Under the pieces are notes generated by a model. It had not been told where the DNA came from and ran no database searches. It worked only from the letters and a program-made list of their open reading frames with translations. A stretch of DNA of 64,000 nt from positions 1,178,001-1,242,000 of the forward strand of contig NC_059419.1 of NCBI RefSeq assembly GCF_905220565.1, in the 5' to 3' direction. The stretch is from Melitaea cinxia (lineage: Eukaryota > Arthropoda > Insecta > Lepidoptera > Nymphalidae). The translations under genes were made by a program, and so were the position numbers. Each line of letters starts with the position of its first letter. Position 1 is the stretch's first letter. This document shows positions 40,001-42,782 of this stretch, one piece after another.

Positions 40001-42061
40001 TCGGAACACTAGTCGGTTTCGATAGATGGCGTTACGAGAAACGTAACGAGGTCATTCGTTCAGTAGATTTTACTTCTCATATTTTTTTCATGTACTGTGT
40101 GGCTACTACTAAAGAATATAGCCACCCCCTCTCTTCCCGTGGGTGTCGTAAGAGACGACTAAGGGATAACACAGTTCCACTACCACCTTGGAACTTAAAA
40201 AGCCGACCGGTGGCGGGATAACCATCCAACTGCTGGCTTTGAAACACACAGGCCGAAGACGGGCAGCAGCGTCTTCGGTGCGACAAAGCCAGTACTGCGG
40301 TCACCAACCCGCCTGCCAAGCGTGATGACTATGGGCAAAGCACATGAGTTCACGTTATTTTTGTCGTAAACTTGTGGAGGCCTTTGTCTAGCAGTGAACT
40401 GTATAGGCTGTAGTGATGAATCCATTTGCGGAGCTAGGCTATAGGCTATATAATATTTTAGTGCGTCTTAGCTGAAATTTATGCGGATGTAACGGCGGGG
40501 CACAGCTAATTTACGTCTACCTATATTATTAATGAATCTGTTATATTTCAGCCCCGCGAGCGAGTATGCGACATGTCTCCAGAAGACCAGAAGGCTTGGG
40601 AGACGCTGGAGATGGCCAAGGAGGTGGACTTCGACCGCATGCTGACTGTAGCACGTCGCAGGGACCTTGTGAGTACAACTAGCTATAAATATAATAATAA
40701 GGGCCAGCTACAAAAGGCAGTATTGCTTGAGACTGCTCTTATTGTGAGGAGTTTTCTTTCTGTTTCTGCCTGGAGCCCTAGCTATGCCTGGGGCTTATAT
40801 TTTATAAATATATTTAAAAATGTATAAAGAGTATAAAAAACGAGTGTGCTTTAGTCCACACACTGAACACTGAAGTAAGAATTCTTTAGCAATACGCTTG
40901 CACTGTGTCTGAGATATAAGAAACGTAACTAGCTATGAGAGAAAGAGAGAAAGAAAATGTGTACTCGCACATCTCTTGCTCCGTTCTTCTCGCCAGATCA
41001 CACTTTTCCTAACGCTCTCGTCACGCATTCACCAGCTTTCTCCCCAAGTCAAGCTAAGTAGTCATATTTTGAGCAGGGTATTTCTTGCTGTGCTCTTCCT
41101 AAATAAAGATAACAGTAATTATTGTCTTTTGCAGAATCCCGATGAGTGTGATTACGAAGATGAAACACTGTACATCTGCCACATCGACCCCGCTCCGTTC
41201 CAGCTTGTCGAACGCACTTCGCTATTAAAGGTAATATTCACACACTTTTGAACCGAGTTCAAAAAGGAGGAGATTCTCAAATCGAGTGTTTTTTTATATG
41301 TCATAAGTTTGGACTGACCGATTTTGATGATTCTTGTTTCAATCGAAAGTTGGTGCTTGTGATGTGGTCCCAATTAAATATGAGAGACCTGTCGAGTTCT
41401 TTTTGAGTTATTTCTTGTAATGGTCTGTCCAGTCAAGACACTTGTCGATGTAGTTGAGCCGGTTTTTTTTTATGATTGATAATTTTTTTTAAACACTTAT
41501 GTTGAGTTTCTTACCTTTTCATCTCAGCAGTAGTTCCACATTTTTTAAGAATTAATTGTAATTGTATAACGACGGGTCGATTTTGTTTCATTTGATTTAA
41601 TTATTACTCGTACGTTTGTAGGTGCATTCGCTGTTTTCTACTCTTGGAGTCAGTCGTGCGTACGTGACCGCCATCGGCCGCCTCATAGGCGTAGTTTCTC
41701 TAAAGGAAGTAAGTATTACTAGTGGTTAGCTGCAGTCAGACTATCCTGTGGCTAAGCTGACTACTTTATTTAACTATTAACTGTTTAACATGACATTAAT
41801 TATCGAATATCAAAGAAACAAAATAATGTGTAATACATACAAATATTTAACCTAAATTGTAATTCTAACATTTTACCCTGTTTTTAGCTCCGAAAAGCCA
41901 TAGAAGACGTGAACTCAGGGGTCCTGACCCCCCTCACCCGACCCGACCCTCCCTCAACCCCTAACTCCCCCCTGGCCCCCCCACTACTCATCAAAGTACC
42001 ACGCTCCGAACCCGCACCCCCATCGGATAAAGATACAGACAAGCTCACCACTCAATCATGA
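12221..42061 (+). CDS. ClC-a: ClC-2-type voltage-gated chloride channel (22 exons)
   Basis: This gene encodes a plasma-membrane chloride channel of the ClC-1/ClC-2/ClC-a branch, which forms homodimers with one pore per subunit. The exons join in frame to 2787 nt (928 codons plus stop); usual ClC-2 proteins are near 900 residues. Filter segments are GSGIPE (139-144), GKEGP (181-185, with gating Glu183) and GIFVP (432-436); the pore tyrosine is in LPYLP (Tyr539). A gating Glu followed by Val instead of a proton-glutamate region fits a channel, though that last point is inference. CBS regions lie at about 549-620 and 827-880, separated by a Ser/Pro-rich linker. The ATG at 12221 follows an acceptor AG directly, so an upstream exon probably adds N-terminal residues or 5' UTR. 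Introns host tRNAs and several mobile elements. Confidence 0.95.
13134..13945 (+). mobile_element. Ty3/Gypsy fragment: 5' LTR, primer site and start of gag
   Basis: The LTR runs from TGTTACGAACACAC at 13134 to about 13588 and matches, in opposite orientation, the LTRs of the element at 17375-20654. It contains TATAAATAGCCGCAGG, a plausible core promoter. After it come ACTGGTGTTGGAAGTGAG, a decayed primer-binding site, and a gag-like stretch with GCCCCGCCTACTCGGGCTC-type repeats, which stops near 13945. The 3' LTR and the rest of the element are missing, so this is a truncated copy. Confidence 0.8.
14216..14255. repeat. Perfect 16-bp stem hairpin
   Basis: GTCACCAGGGAAGTCC at 14216-14231 and its exact reverse complement at 14240-14255 flank the 8-nt loop TGCTCCTC. 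It lies in the first recognised intron of ClC-a. No T run follows, so it is not a Pol III terminator. Its role is unknown. Confidence 0.85.
14385..14708 (+). repeat. 324-bp duplicated segment, copy 2
   Basis: Matches 7045-7368 with a single difference by eye and no gap. It ends 59 bp before ClC-a exon 2, so it forms part of that exon's upstream splice context. It is a recent duplication or mobile-element copy of unknown type. Confidence 0.85.
14768..14890 (+). CDS. ClC-a: ClC-a exon 2 (first transmembrane helix)
   Basis: Residues 55-95, containing RLGEDWIFLALLGIIMA, the conserved helix B region of ClC channels. The acceptor at 14767 (CTTTAAG) has a poor pyrimidine tract, but it is the only AG nearby that keeps the frame with exon 1 and gives GYLWRHTFARLGEDW. 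Donor GTAAGG at 14891, phase 1. Confidence 0.88.
14921..15200 (-). repeat. Family B repeat, reverse orientation (copy 3)
   Basis: Read on the + strand it starts TTTAACTGAAGTAGGGCACA and ends TTTGCTGACCTAGCTG, the reverse complement of the family B unit at 5153-5426. It lies inside a ClC-a intron, starting 30 bp after the exon 2 donor. Confidence 0.65.
15831..15959 (+). CDS. ClC-a: ClC-a exon 3 (helix C-D region)
   Basis: Residues 96-138: ARMWMYKDLATSTFSQYVAW, then a hydrophobic helix VCLILFAAGFVHIVA and ending AAQSI before the filter. Acceptor TTTTCAG at 15830, donor GTATGT at 15960, phase 1 at both ends. Confidence 0.93.
16380..16513 (+). CDS. ClC-a: ClC-a exon 4 (GSGIPE filter)
   Basis: Residues 139-183. 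It starts with the split glycine of GSGIPE, whose serine coordinates the central chloride, and ends with GKE. The gating glutamate is thus the last codon of this exon and GP opens the next. Acceptor TTTAAAG at 16379, donor GTGGGT at 16514. Confidence 0.95.
16649..16760 (+). repeat. SINE F partial copy
   Basis: GCCCGTTGGCGCAGTTTGTAG begins the tRNA-derived head; CTGTTACCTGTAACACAA and GGAACAGAGGACCGTGTG mark the tail. The full-length comparison is at 62638-62880. The middle part is deleted. Confidence 0.6.
16876..17032 (+). CDS. ClC-a: ClC-a exon 5 (GKEGP completion)
   Basis: Residues 184-235: GPSVHIASMVAALLSKLVTT completes GKEGP, then the loop with YSNESRTTEMLAAACAVGVA and ending FAAPVGG. 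Acceptor GTTCAG at 16875, donor GTGAGT at 17033, phase 1. Its downstream intron (17033-22660) carries the intact-ended Gypsy-type element. Confidence 0.94.
17080..17334 (-). repeat. SINE E copy, reverse orientation
   Basis: The + strand reads GCCTCTTTCGCTATGTAAG, TTTGGCGGATATGTTCCC and GACCGACAGCTTGACGTGC, the reverse complement of the SINE E tail, ending in a degraded head near CCAGAATCGAACACC. It lies 41 bp left of the LTR element. Confidence 0.65.
17375..17820 (-). repeat. 3' LTR of the Gypsy-type element
   Basis: This 446-bp copy lies downstream of the integrase frame in element orientation. It pairs with 20209-20654 at equal length and differs at about six positions. Confidence 0.92.
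17832..19454 (-). CDS. Gag zinc knuckle joined to integrase; protease and RT deleted
   Basis: This 540-codon frame starts at an ATG within the gag nucleocapsid region. Residues 2-15 are a CX2CX4HX4C zinc knuckle. After a short coiled segment it jumps at about residue 48 (near YDFKTKHRSGK) into the end of the RNase H region (HGNADALS). The integrase follows: an HHCC zinc domain (HLGVKRTLTKV to CRKCTTC), a DDE core with TVDVAGPF, IHSDQGRNF and GMVERFN, and a C-terminal SH3-like tail (WDGPYKVVTR). Protease, RT and most of RNase H are absent, which accounts for the short element. The integrase frame itself is unbroken. The product would splice DNA ends into host DNA in an intact element. Confidence 0.85.
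   Translation of the reverse strand: MCYKCGERGHLQLNCPQKETQIARMKRIEEQIEELKKQEASPPARDQEYDFKTKHRSGKLHGNADALSGRPCSEDCKHCVKQESNEVTLKLTRTSPLGIWENDAMREAQERDDDLRHIITWKKRGDVKPIWSEVAPTGAVTKAYWAQWDSLILQNGILCRKWEKTNGREFHLQIIVPRTRVPDVLREIHDGVSGGHLGVKRTLTKVRERFYWLHCRDDVQDWCRKCTTCAAVKGPQTRSRGNLRLYNVGAPWERITVDVAGPFPVTESGNKYFMVVMDYFTKWPEVFAIPNQEATTVASKLVEEVICRFGVPLEIHSDQGRNFESQIFQEVCRILGMHKTRTTAYHPQSDGMVERFNQTLERHLAKLVDDKQKDWDKYIPLFLLSYRTAEHENIKATPAYVNYDRELRIPVDLLTGGSPEGPNTVQDYVSDLREKMRYIHALVRENGLQSSENIKTRYDRKSNTSGFKEGSLVWLHKPTRRKGKSPKLQTKWDGPYKVVTRLNDVTYRIQKQPRGKYKVVHIDRLARYHGSNNDARDEHF
19388..20188 (-). CDS. Gag-like protein, frameshifted near its end
   Basis: The 266-codon frame starts MEMPLTPREDFKDSKG. 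It is followed by a Pro/Ala/Thr-rich repeat section (APPT and RAQAPPT motifs, about residues 30-110), then a Gln/Glu/Lys-rich coiled coil (about 125-215) with repeated QESQEQQKAEIR. It overlaps the start of the next frame by 67 bp. Sequence upstream of the zinc knuckle continues sensibly in the other frame up to about 19530, so an indel there probably broke a once-continuous gag. No fusion is proposed here beyond noting the break. Role: particle structure and RNA packaging. Confidence 0.7.
   Translation of the reverse strand: MEMPLTPREDFKDSKGVRTRAQRAAEATPTGDQAPPIVDQAPPTDPAYHAPPTDHAPGPAHSGSSPAHSHSGPPTRAQPPPTQARAPPTQAQAPPTLSQVPPIGSAHLTTPTSDTVASTDSQVALQLGSLIKLMELQRAEIRALQESQEQTSFKLQESQEQQKAEIRSALQESQEQQKAEIRGALQELQEQQKEFQKKNASLKEALAHALEVEAVRHDIGRPIRSARSLRKLRRSRLLRRKVMESCATSAAKGVIFSSTARRRRPR
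20192..20208 (-). other. Primer-binding site, tRNA-Leu type
   Basis: Directly inside the 5' LTR, the - strand reads AC then TGGTGTCAGAAGTGGGA. This is complementary to the 3' end (CCCACTTCTGACA plus CCA) of insect tRNA-Leu(CAG), recalled from general knowledge. It fixes the element's orientation. Confidence 0.7.
20209..20654 (-). repeat. 5' LTR of the Gypsy-type element
   Basis: This 446-bp LTR lies upstream of the primer site and gag in element orientation. In that orientation it contains TATAAATAGCCGCAGGGAGG, a likely core promoter, and AATAAAGTC, a likely polyadenylation signal. Confidence 0.92.
20661..20914 (+). repeat. Family A repeat, partial (copy 2)
   Basis: Starts at CACATTGGAACTTAAAAAGC, so the first ~90 bp of the family are missing, and ends in a (ATG)n run at 20893-20914. 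It begins within 10 bp of the Gypsy-type element's right target-site duplication. Confidence 0.65.
20915..21653. other. AT-rich intron stretch, nothing recognised
   Basis: This part of ClC-a intron 5 shows no gene or clear repeat boundary. Confidence 0.4.
21654..21928 (-). repeat. Family B repeat, reverse orientation (copy 4)
   Basis: The + strand begins ACTGAGGTAGGGCACAGC and ends GCTTGTTTGCCGACCTAG, a near full-length inverse of the unit at 5153-5426. Confidence 0.7.
21950..22115 (-). repeat. tRNA-derived SINE fragment, reverse orientation
   Basis: The + strand reads GGGTCCGGAAACACAATAC, GCACAAACGCCCAGACC and a head remnant GGAATGAACCCGCGCC. It resembles the reverse of the SINE variant at 61118-61300. 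Confidence 0.55.
22661..22749 (+). CDS. ClC-a: ClC-a exon 6
   Basis: Residues 236-265: GVLFSIEVTTTYFAVRNYWR, then GFFAACCSAI. FSIEVT is a strongly conserved ClC helix G-H segment. Acceptor GTTTCAG at 22660, donor GTATGT at 22750, phase 0. Confidence 0.94.
22925..23200 (+). repeat. SINE E copy, forward orientation
   Basis: It includes a B-box-like GGGTTTGAATCCCGC, then CTTCGGAGAGCACGTTGAGC, TCGGTCCTGGTTATTG and a tail with GGGAAAGAGGCCCATACCC. It lies in ClC-a intron 6. Confidence 0.65.
23391..23512 (+). CDS. ClC-a: ClC-a exon 7
   Basis: Residues 266-305: MFRLLSVWSG, then LPTNLPQDFPFDPQEFAVF-like sequence ending VLLG. The FPFD motif is conserved in ClC-2 and ClC-a. Acceptor CGTCAG at 23390, donor GTAACA at 23513, ends in phase 2. 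Codons are much more GC-rich than in exons 1-6. Confidence 0.92.
23730..23890 (+). repeat. Family C repeat, partial
   Basis: Contains CTTGACTTAGGTAGTAAGC, GGTGAATTCGTGAC and GATCAGGCGAACAGAGC, followed by an AGAG run and TAGTTACGTTTCGTA. It is a diverged relative of 38262-38385 and 43440-43620. Confidence 0.55.
23922..23953 (+). repeat. (GT)n microsatellite
   Basis: An uninterrupted alternating GT run of about 30 bp in ClC-a intron 7. Confidence 0.9.
24070..24171 (+). CDS. ClC-a: ClC-a exon 8
   Basis: Residues 306-339: IVCGLMAALWVFLHRQYVLF, then MRNTKVLSSFLQK. It is a transmembrane helix followed by the basic linker typical between ClC helices I and J. Acceptor CTCCAG at 24069, donor GTTAGT at 24172, ends in phase 2. 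Confidence 0.93.
24446..24690 (-). repeat. SINE F copy, reverse orientation
   Basis: The + strand reads ACGGTCGTCTGTTCCTAAAG, GCTTGTGTTATAGGTAAC, and a head ATCGAACCCACAACCCCC ending GCGCTAACGGGCTAGCC. It is a near full-length reverse copy of the family at 62638-62880, with a variable AT-rich middle. Confidence 0.7.
24820..24922 (+). CDS. ClC-a: ClC-a exon 9
   Basis: Residues 340-374: the split Asn, RFIYPGFMTLAVMSILFPPG, then IGKYMAADLGNQEQ. It matches helix J and the start of the extracellular J-K loop. Acceptor TTTTCAG at 24819, donor GTTCGT at 24923, phase 0. Confidence 0.94.
25298..25426 (+). CDS. ClC-a: ClC-a exon 10
   Basis: Residues 375-417: VLSLFANFTWSDELTAEQAA, then VVSHWQTPEVDHFG and CLVIYFFSI. 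NFTW could be an N-glycosylation site on the extracellular J-K side. Acceptor CCGCAG at 25297, donor GTGAGT at 25427, phase 0. GC-rich codon use. Confidence 0.93.
25582..25663 (-). tRNA. tRNA-Ser(GCT), copy 1
   Basis: 82 nt on the - strand: acceptor GACGAGG/CCTCGTC, A box TGGCCGAGTGG, anticodon stem TTGGA/TCCAA around loop CTGCTAA (anticodon GCT), a long variable arm, and B box GGTTCGAATCC. A TTTT run follows on the - strand. It is identical to the three other copies here and lies in ClC-a intron 10. Confidence 0.95.
25790..25962 (-). repeat. SINE F copy, reverse orientation
   Basis: The + strand reads ACACACAGTCATCTGTTCC, GCTTGTGTTATAACAC and CCAGAATCGAACCCGC, ending GCGCTAATGGCTAGTC. It is the same family as 24446-24690, with a shorter AT-rich middle. 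Confidence 0.65.
26213..26990. repeat. Family D repeat, interrupted by a family A copy
   Basis: The left end is GACTTCAAAAAAGGAGGAGG, then TTACTCAATTCGACCG. After the nested family A copy (26264-26593) it continues TGTTGGAAAGGAGATATCCC and ends GTAATTGAAGTCGG. The nesting shows family D was in place first. Confidence 0.65.
26264..26593 (+). repeat. Family A repeat (copy 3), nested
   Basis: Full-length copy from ATGCTGTGTGGCTACGG to TGTATAGGCTGTAATGATG, inserted in an AT-rich stretch of a family D repeat in ClC-a intron 10. Confidence 0.7.
27025..27130 (-). repeat. Family C repeat, partial, reverse
   Basis: The + strand reads CGCCTCGCCCGATCACAC, TTTTCGTAATGCTCTCG, TCACGCATTCACCAGC, the inverse of family C at 38262-38385. 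Confidence 0.6.
27241..27322 (-). tRNA. tRNA-Ser(GCT), copy 2
   Basis: 82 nt, identical to the copy at 25582-25663, including loop CTGCTAA and both internal promoter boxes. The - strand 3' flank GAATATTTTG supplies a TTTT terminator. ClC-a intron 10. Confidence 0.95.
27715..27905 (+). repeat. Diverged SINE E-like copy
   Basis: AGTAAGTAGTCGCCCTAACG and GGTCGTGGGTTCGGC look like a tRNA-derived head. TTCGGAGAGTACGTCAAGC and TCTCCGGGACATGG resemble the SINE E tail. Confidence 0.45.
28056..28219. repeat. 164-bp element with ~22-bp terminal inverted repeats
   Basis: The left end GGGTCGTCTGGAAGAAATGG and the right end CCATTTCTTCCAGACAACCC (reverse complement, one mismatch) enclose an AT-rich centre. 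It resembles a miniature DNA transposon. GTCTGGAAGAAAT-like phrases also occur near 33590 and 44780. Confidence 0.65.
28327..28880 (-). repeat. LTR (3' in inferred orientation) of the non-autonomous element
   Basis: This 554-bp copy is apparently identical to 29524-30077. The perfect match implies a very recent insertion or gene conversion. Confidence 0.85.
29030..29515. repeat. GC-rich tandem array, 83-84 bp period
   Basis: GCGTGGCCCGGGCGTAC recurs at 29073, 29157, 29241, 29324 and 29407 (periods 84, 84, 83, 83). Each unit has two half-units built on GGGCGTAC...AGGCCCCTTCA, the second led by CCGTGGGTCGGGCGT. It is strikingly GC-rich in AT-rich surroundings and fills most of the LTR element interior. 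The period change from 84 to 83 breaks any long reading frame. Confidence 0.88.
29524..30077 (-). repeat. LTR (5' in inferred orientation) of the non-autonomous element
   Basis: Second 554-bp copy, followed by the AATT duplication. ClC-a exon 11 begins 136 bp downstream of its end. Confidence 0.85.
30213..30375 (+). CDS. ClC-a: ClC-a exon 11 (GIFVP filter)
   Basis: Residues 418-471: FFLSLVSCTLPVPAGIFVPA, then FKMGASLGRF and a loop to VQKILP. GIFVP (432-436) is the third chloride-binding segment. The acceptor is 14 consecutive C followed by AG (30197-30212), an unusually pure tract. Donor GTGAGT at 30376, phase 1. Strong GC bias in third positions. Confidence 0.95.
30447..30779 (+). repeat. 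Family A repeat (copy 4)
   Basis: From ACTGTGTTGCTACGGTAC to GGCTGTAATAATGATGATG, near full length, about 70 bp after the exon 11 donor. Confidence 0.7.
31052..31143 (+). CDS. ClC-a: ClC-a exon 12
   Basis: Residues 472-502: GGYATVGAAAFTGAVTHTVS, then TIVICIEMTGQ. It is the conserved helix O-P region of ClC-2-type channels. Acceptor TTCCAG at 31051, donor GTAAAC at 31144, phase 0. Confidence 0.95.
31175..31260 (+). repeat. Family B repeat, 3' fragment (copy 5)
   Basis: AACAGTATTATTTAGCTGTG to CCATTTTGAGCAGGATATT matches only the right third of the family B unit. Confidence 0.6.
31397..31602 (+). repeat. Family G repeat (ends GGGTCAGCTAGT)
   Basis: AAAATTCTCGTGTTATGG, CTCCTCCGAAAAGGCTCG, GCATATCGGGTAGGTCTAAG and a terminal GCAGGGTCAGCTAGT. 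A second copy starts near 63830 and runs off the window. A CTAGT-type end could fit a Helitron-like element, but that is inference. Confidence 0.55.
31907..32045 (+). CDS. ClC-a: ClC-a exon 13 (helix Q-R)
   Basis: Residues 503-548: VTHLLPIMAAVLAANATAAL, then LQPSCFDSIILIKKLPYLPD. The tyrosine in LPYLP (Tyr539) corresponds to the helix R chloride-coordinating tyrosine. Acceptor TCACAG at 31906, donor GTAAGT at 32046, phase 1. GC-rich. Confidence 0.95.
32243..32315 (-). tRNA. tRNA-like unit, abnormal anticodon loop (copy 4)
   Basis: Same 73-nt fold as at 7719-7791, with loop ACGGTCA (C33, nominal GGT) and T arm CGGGTTCGAACCCCG. It forms the left arm of the inverted repeat. A TTTTT run lies downstream on the - strand. 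Confidence 0.55.
32551..32623 (+). tRNA. tRNA-like unit, abnormal anticodon loop (copy 5)
   Basis: Right-arm copy, with T arm CGGGTTCGATCCCCG (loop variant GATC for GAAT) and the same ACGGTCA anticodon loop. Conserved A and B boxes. Confidence 0.55.
32800..33033 (+). repeat. Interspersed repeat ending CGCGGGCACAGCTAGT
   Basis: Contains TATTAAAATAACTGC, CGATTTTGACGGGACTTTC and a long T run, ending GCGGACGAAATCGCGGGC then ACAGCTAGT. The ending is close to phrases near 40490 (GGATGTAACGGCGGGGCAC) and to family G ends. Confidence 0.5.
33088..33169 (+). tRNA. tRNA-Ser(GCT), copy 3
   Basis: 82 nt on the + strand, identical to the three - strand copies: loop CTGCTAA with anticodon GCT, long variable arm, B box GGTTCGAATCC. 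GAATATTGTTTT follows. It is the only copy on the gene's sense strand (ClC-a intron 13). Confidence 0.95.
33799..33880 (-). tRNA. tRNA-Ser(GCT), copy 4
   Basis: 82 nt, identical to the other three copies and 629 bp from copy 3 in opposite orientation. The - strand 3' flank GGAATATTTTT supplies a terminator. Confidence 0.95.
34463..34645 (-). repeat. Family C repeat, reverse
   Basis: The + strand reads GAGTGTGCTTAGGACCACAC, GACTGAAGTAAAACTTC, CGATC/CTGATCTCACTTTTCGTAAC and GCATTCACCAGCTTACGCC, then CAAGTCAAGCGTGCGTAAAG. It is a near full-length inverse of 43440-43620. Confidence 0.65.
34887..34990 (+). CDS. ClC-a: ClC-a exon 14 (CBS1 start)
   Basis: Residues 549-583: RMYDICVEDFMVRDVKYIWN, then RMTFQQLKDILKENR. 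VEDFMVRDV is the conserved opening of the first CBS domain in ClC-2. Acceptor CATTAG at 34886, donor GTGAGT at 34991, phase 0. Confidence 0.94.
35497..35700 (+). CDS. ClC-a: ClC-a exon 15 (CBS1 end and basic linker)
   Basis: Residues 584-651: TIKSFPLVDNPASMVLLGSI, then HRWELVKVIEQQVGR ends the first CBS domain. A charged, Arg-rich stretch follows (EAELRRRDEERRRTRRPSR), probably a cytosolic helix. Acceptor CTTCAG at 35496, donor GTGACG at 35701, phase 0. Confidence 0.93.
36390..36600 (+). repeat. tRNA-derived SINE, E variant
   Basis: The head ACGCGTTGGCGCAATGGTC with B box GGTTCAATCCC, then CATTTGTATTGGCCATACAG, CCCCCGACACAGGTG and GGAGGCTGTTCAGTG. Same variant as 61118-61300. It ends about 25 bp before ClC-a exon 16. 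Confidence 0.7.
36625..36718 (+). CDS. ClC-a: ClC-a exon 16 (linker)
   Basis: Residues 652-682: VTPAPDMLQVPGTGMTRGTS, then LNSQDQSGLIP. It is part of the poorly conserved linker between the CBS domains. Acceptor GATAG at 36624, donor GTAACT at 36719, phase 1. The frame stays open past the donor to 36942, so intron retention would add a repeat-derived tail. Confidence 0.88.
36747..36795 (-). repeat. Family A 3'-end fragment, reverse orientation
   Basis: AGCCTATTGCAGTCCACTGC and TGGACAGAGGCCTCC are the reverse complement of the family A tail. It is the only - strand family A piece seen, 28 bp after the exon 16 donor. Confidence 0.65.
37046..37092. repeat. (AT)n microsatellite
   Basis: About 45 bp of alternating AT in ClC-a intron 16. 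Confidence 0.95.
37191..37447 (-). repeat. Direct repeat left of exon 17 (CTAGCTGACCCGGCG family)
   Basis: Starts CTAGCTGACCCGGCGAAC and ends near GCGATTCATTTTTATAT. It matches 37911-38165 at offset 720, with small differences in the T run. The start is the reverse complement of the family G end (GGGTCAGCTAG). Confidence 0.85.
37756..37894 (+). CDS. ClC-a: ClC-a exon 17 (Ser/Pro-rich linker)
   Basis: Residues 683-728: PGQLFRPKSILKKTNSFTLS, then RGGTSPAPTPGSPPP and VYSTVTGAET. It is a likely disordered, phosphorylatable segment. Acceptor GTACAG at 37755, donor GTAATA at 37895, phase 2. It is flanked by two copies of the same repeat. Confidence 0.92.
37911..38165 (-). repeat. Direct repeat right of exon 17
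   Basis: Second copy of the segment at 37191-37447, 16 bp after the exon 17 end. The two copies are almost identical apart from T-run length and a few bases at the far end. Confidence 0.85.
38262..38420 (+). repeat. Family C repeat
   Basis: GTAAAACTTCTTTACGCATAC, CTTGGGGAGTAAGCTGG, TGAATGCGTGACGAGAGC and AAGTGTGATCGGGCGAGG in order. The inverse phrases at 34463-34645 and 59710-59850 belong to the same family. Confidence 0.65.
38738..38823 (-). tRNA. tRNA-Tyr(GTA) with 13-nt intron
   Basis: 86 nt on the - strand: acceptor CCTTCGA/TCGAAGG, A box TAGCTCAGTTGG, anticodon loop CTGTAG then A, with anticodon GTA. The intron CGTTGTATAAGTT lies between positions 37 and 38, as in all eukaryotic tRNA-Tyr genes. 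B box GGTTCAAATCC, discriminator A, and a TTTTT run downstream. ClC-a intron 17, antisense. Confidence 0.95.
39290..39565 (-). repeat. SINE E copy, reverse
   Basis: The + strand reads ATTCAGCCTGTAACATTCC, GGCGGATATATTCTCTGC, GTAACGATCGCTATCATG and GGGACAGATAGCTTAACG. It shows the tail and middle, with a degraded head. Confidence 0.7.
39623..39749 (+). CDS. ClC-a: ClC-a exon 18
   Basis: Residues 729-771: IRAAFEAIFKRSTLLPDVES, then GLTDHGLGGLPRSPSINKK and VQL. It is linker sequence with several possible phosphorylation sites. Acceptor TTCCAG at 39622, donor GTATGT at 39750, phase 0. Confidence 0.92.
39874..40089 (+). repeat. Family I repeat, copy 1
   Basis: AGGCACAAAAAAGGCTTACT, GAGATGGCGTTATTAGAAA, GATAGATGGCGTTACGAG and TTCGTTCAGTAGATTTTAC. 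The second copy is at 47399-47590. It contains inverted CGCCATCT/AGATGGCG motifs. Confidence 0.75.
40092..40421 (+). repeat. Family A repeat (copy 5)
   Basis: From TGTACTGTGTGGCTACTAC to GGCTGTAGTGATGAA, directly following the family I copy. Confidence 0.7.
40552..40668 (+). CDS. ClC-a: ClC-a exon 19
   Basis: Residues 772-810: PRERVCDMSPEDQKAWETLE, then MAKEVDFDRMLTVARRRDL. It is charged sequence leading to the second CBS domain. Acceptor TTTCAG at 40551, donor GTGAGT at 40669, phase 0. Confidence 0.92.
40835..41056 (-). repeat. Family C repeat, reverse
   Basis: The + strand reads GAGTGTGCTTTAGTCCACAC, AGAAACGTAACTAGC, CAGATCACACTTTTCC and CTCTCGTCACGCATTCACC. Near full length, in ClC-a intron 19. 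Confidence 0.65.
41135..41230 (+). CDS. ClC-a: ClC-a exon 20 (CBS2 start)
   Basis: Residues 811-842: NPDECDYEDETLYICHIDPA, then PFQLVERTSLLK. DPAPFQLVE is the conserved start of the second CBS domain. Acceptor TTGCAG at 41134, donor GTAATA at 41231, phase 0. Confidence 0.95.
41255..41470. repeat. Family D repeat, partial
   Basis: GAGTTCAAAAAGGAGGAG, ATTCTTGTTTCAATCGAAAG, and an end near CTTGTCGATGTAGTTG. Diverged and shortened. Confidence 0.55.
41622..41708 (+). CDS. ClC-a: ClC-a exon 21 (CBS2)
   Basis: Residues 843-871: VHSLFSTLGVSRAYVTAIGR, then LIGVVSLKE. It is the core of the second CBS domain. Acceptor TTGTAG at 41621, donor GTAAGT at 41709, phase 0. Confidence 0.95.
41888..42061 (+). 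CDS. ClC-a: ClC-a last exon (22), C-terminal tail
   Basis: Residues 872-928: LRKAIEDVNSG ends the CBS2 region; a Pro-rich tail follows, ending KLTTQS and TGA at 42059-42061. Acceptor TTTTTAG at 41887. The tail has no known domain. Confidence 0.94.
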   Translation, partial: LRKAIEDVNSGVLTPLTRPDPPSTPNSPLAPPLLIKVPRSEPAPPSDKDTDKLTTQS

Positions 42062-42099
42062 TCTAGGTTTGTATAACAGATTTTTTTATACGAAAAGGG

Positions 42100-42357
42100 C
42101 AGCAAAGAAGTGTCACCTCACTGATGGTAAGCGATTACCGTAGCCTATAGACGTCTGCAACACCAAAAGCATCGCAAGCGCATTGCCGACCCTACTTCCC
42201 AATTCCCCCAACAGCTCTGGTAACCTTACTCACCAACAGGAACACAATACTGCTTGAAAACAGTATTATTTAGGTGTGGTCTTCTGTAAGGTCGAAGTAC
42301 TACCCCAGTCGGGCCGCTCCATATTTTGAGCAGGAAATTCCTGCTGTCCCCTACCTC
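42100..42357 (+). repeat. Family B repeat (copy 6)
   Basis: TCACTGATGGTAAGCG, TTACCGTAGCCTATAGACG, and an end CTGTCCCCTACCTCAA. It lies in the presumed 3' UTR, about 40 bp after the stop codon. Confidence 0.7.
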
Positions 42358-42782
42358 AATATATAAATATTTCTAGTTAAAGTATGCGGTCTATTATGAA
42401 GTGCCAAGCGATAACTTCTGGATGACGAAAATATTTTTCAAAATGAACCGACACCTCAGACCTCCGTAGCAAAATAACTTTACCAAATCCTAATCTTAAG
42501 AATGCCTCGTTTGGGCATACAGATCTTTTGTTCTTGAAATTGTTTGACCTGTGTGTAGTTGTAGATTTCTTTATTAAATGTGTACCATATTTATTGAATA
42601 TACTTATAATTGATTTTAAATAATTAGGTGAAAACAACGCTTAGGAGCCAGGTGACACCAGGTGACAGCCATAGTCTATTGACTAGCAAAGTTAGAGGCG
42701 ATCGCTACAGTATTTTAGAAATAGTTATCATTTGTATATATGGTGCTTCCCTATACGAAAATCAATATTTATTTATTTCTAA

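Noticed and set aside
42377..42637. 86-codon - strand frame beyond the chloride channel stop
   Set aside because: No recognisable domain, no splice support, and it overlaps the probable 3' UTR.
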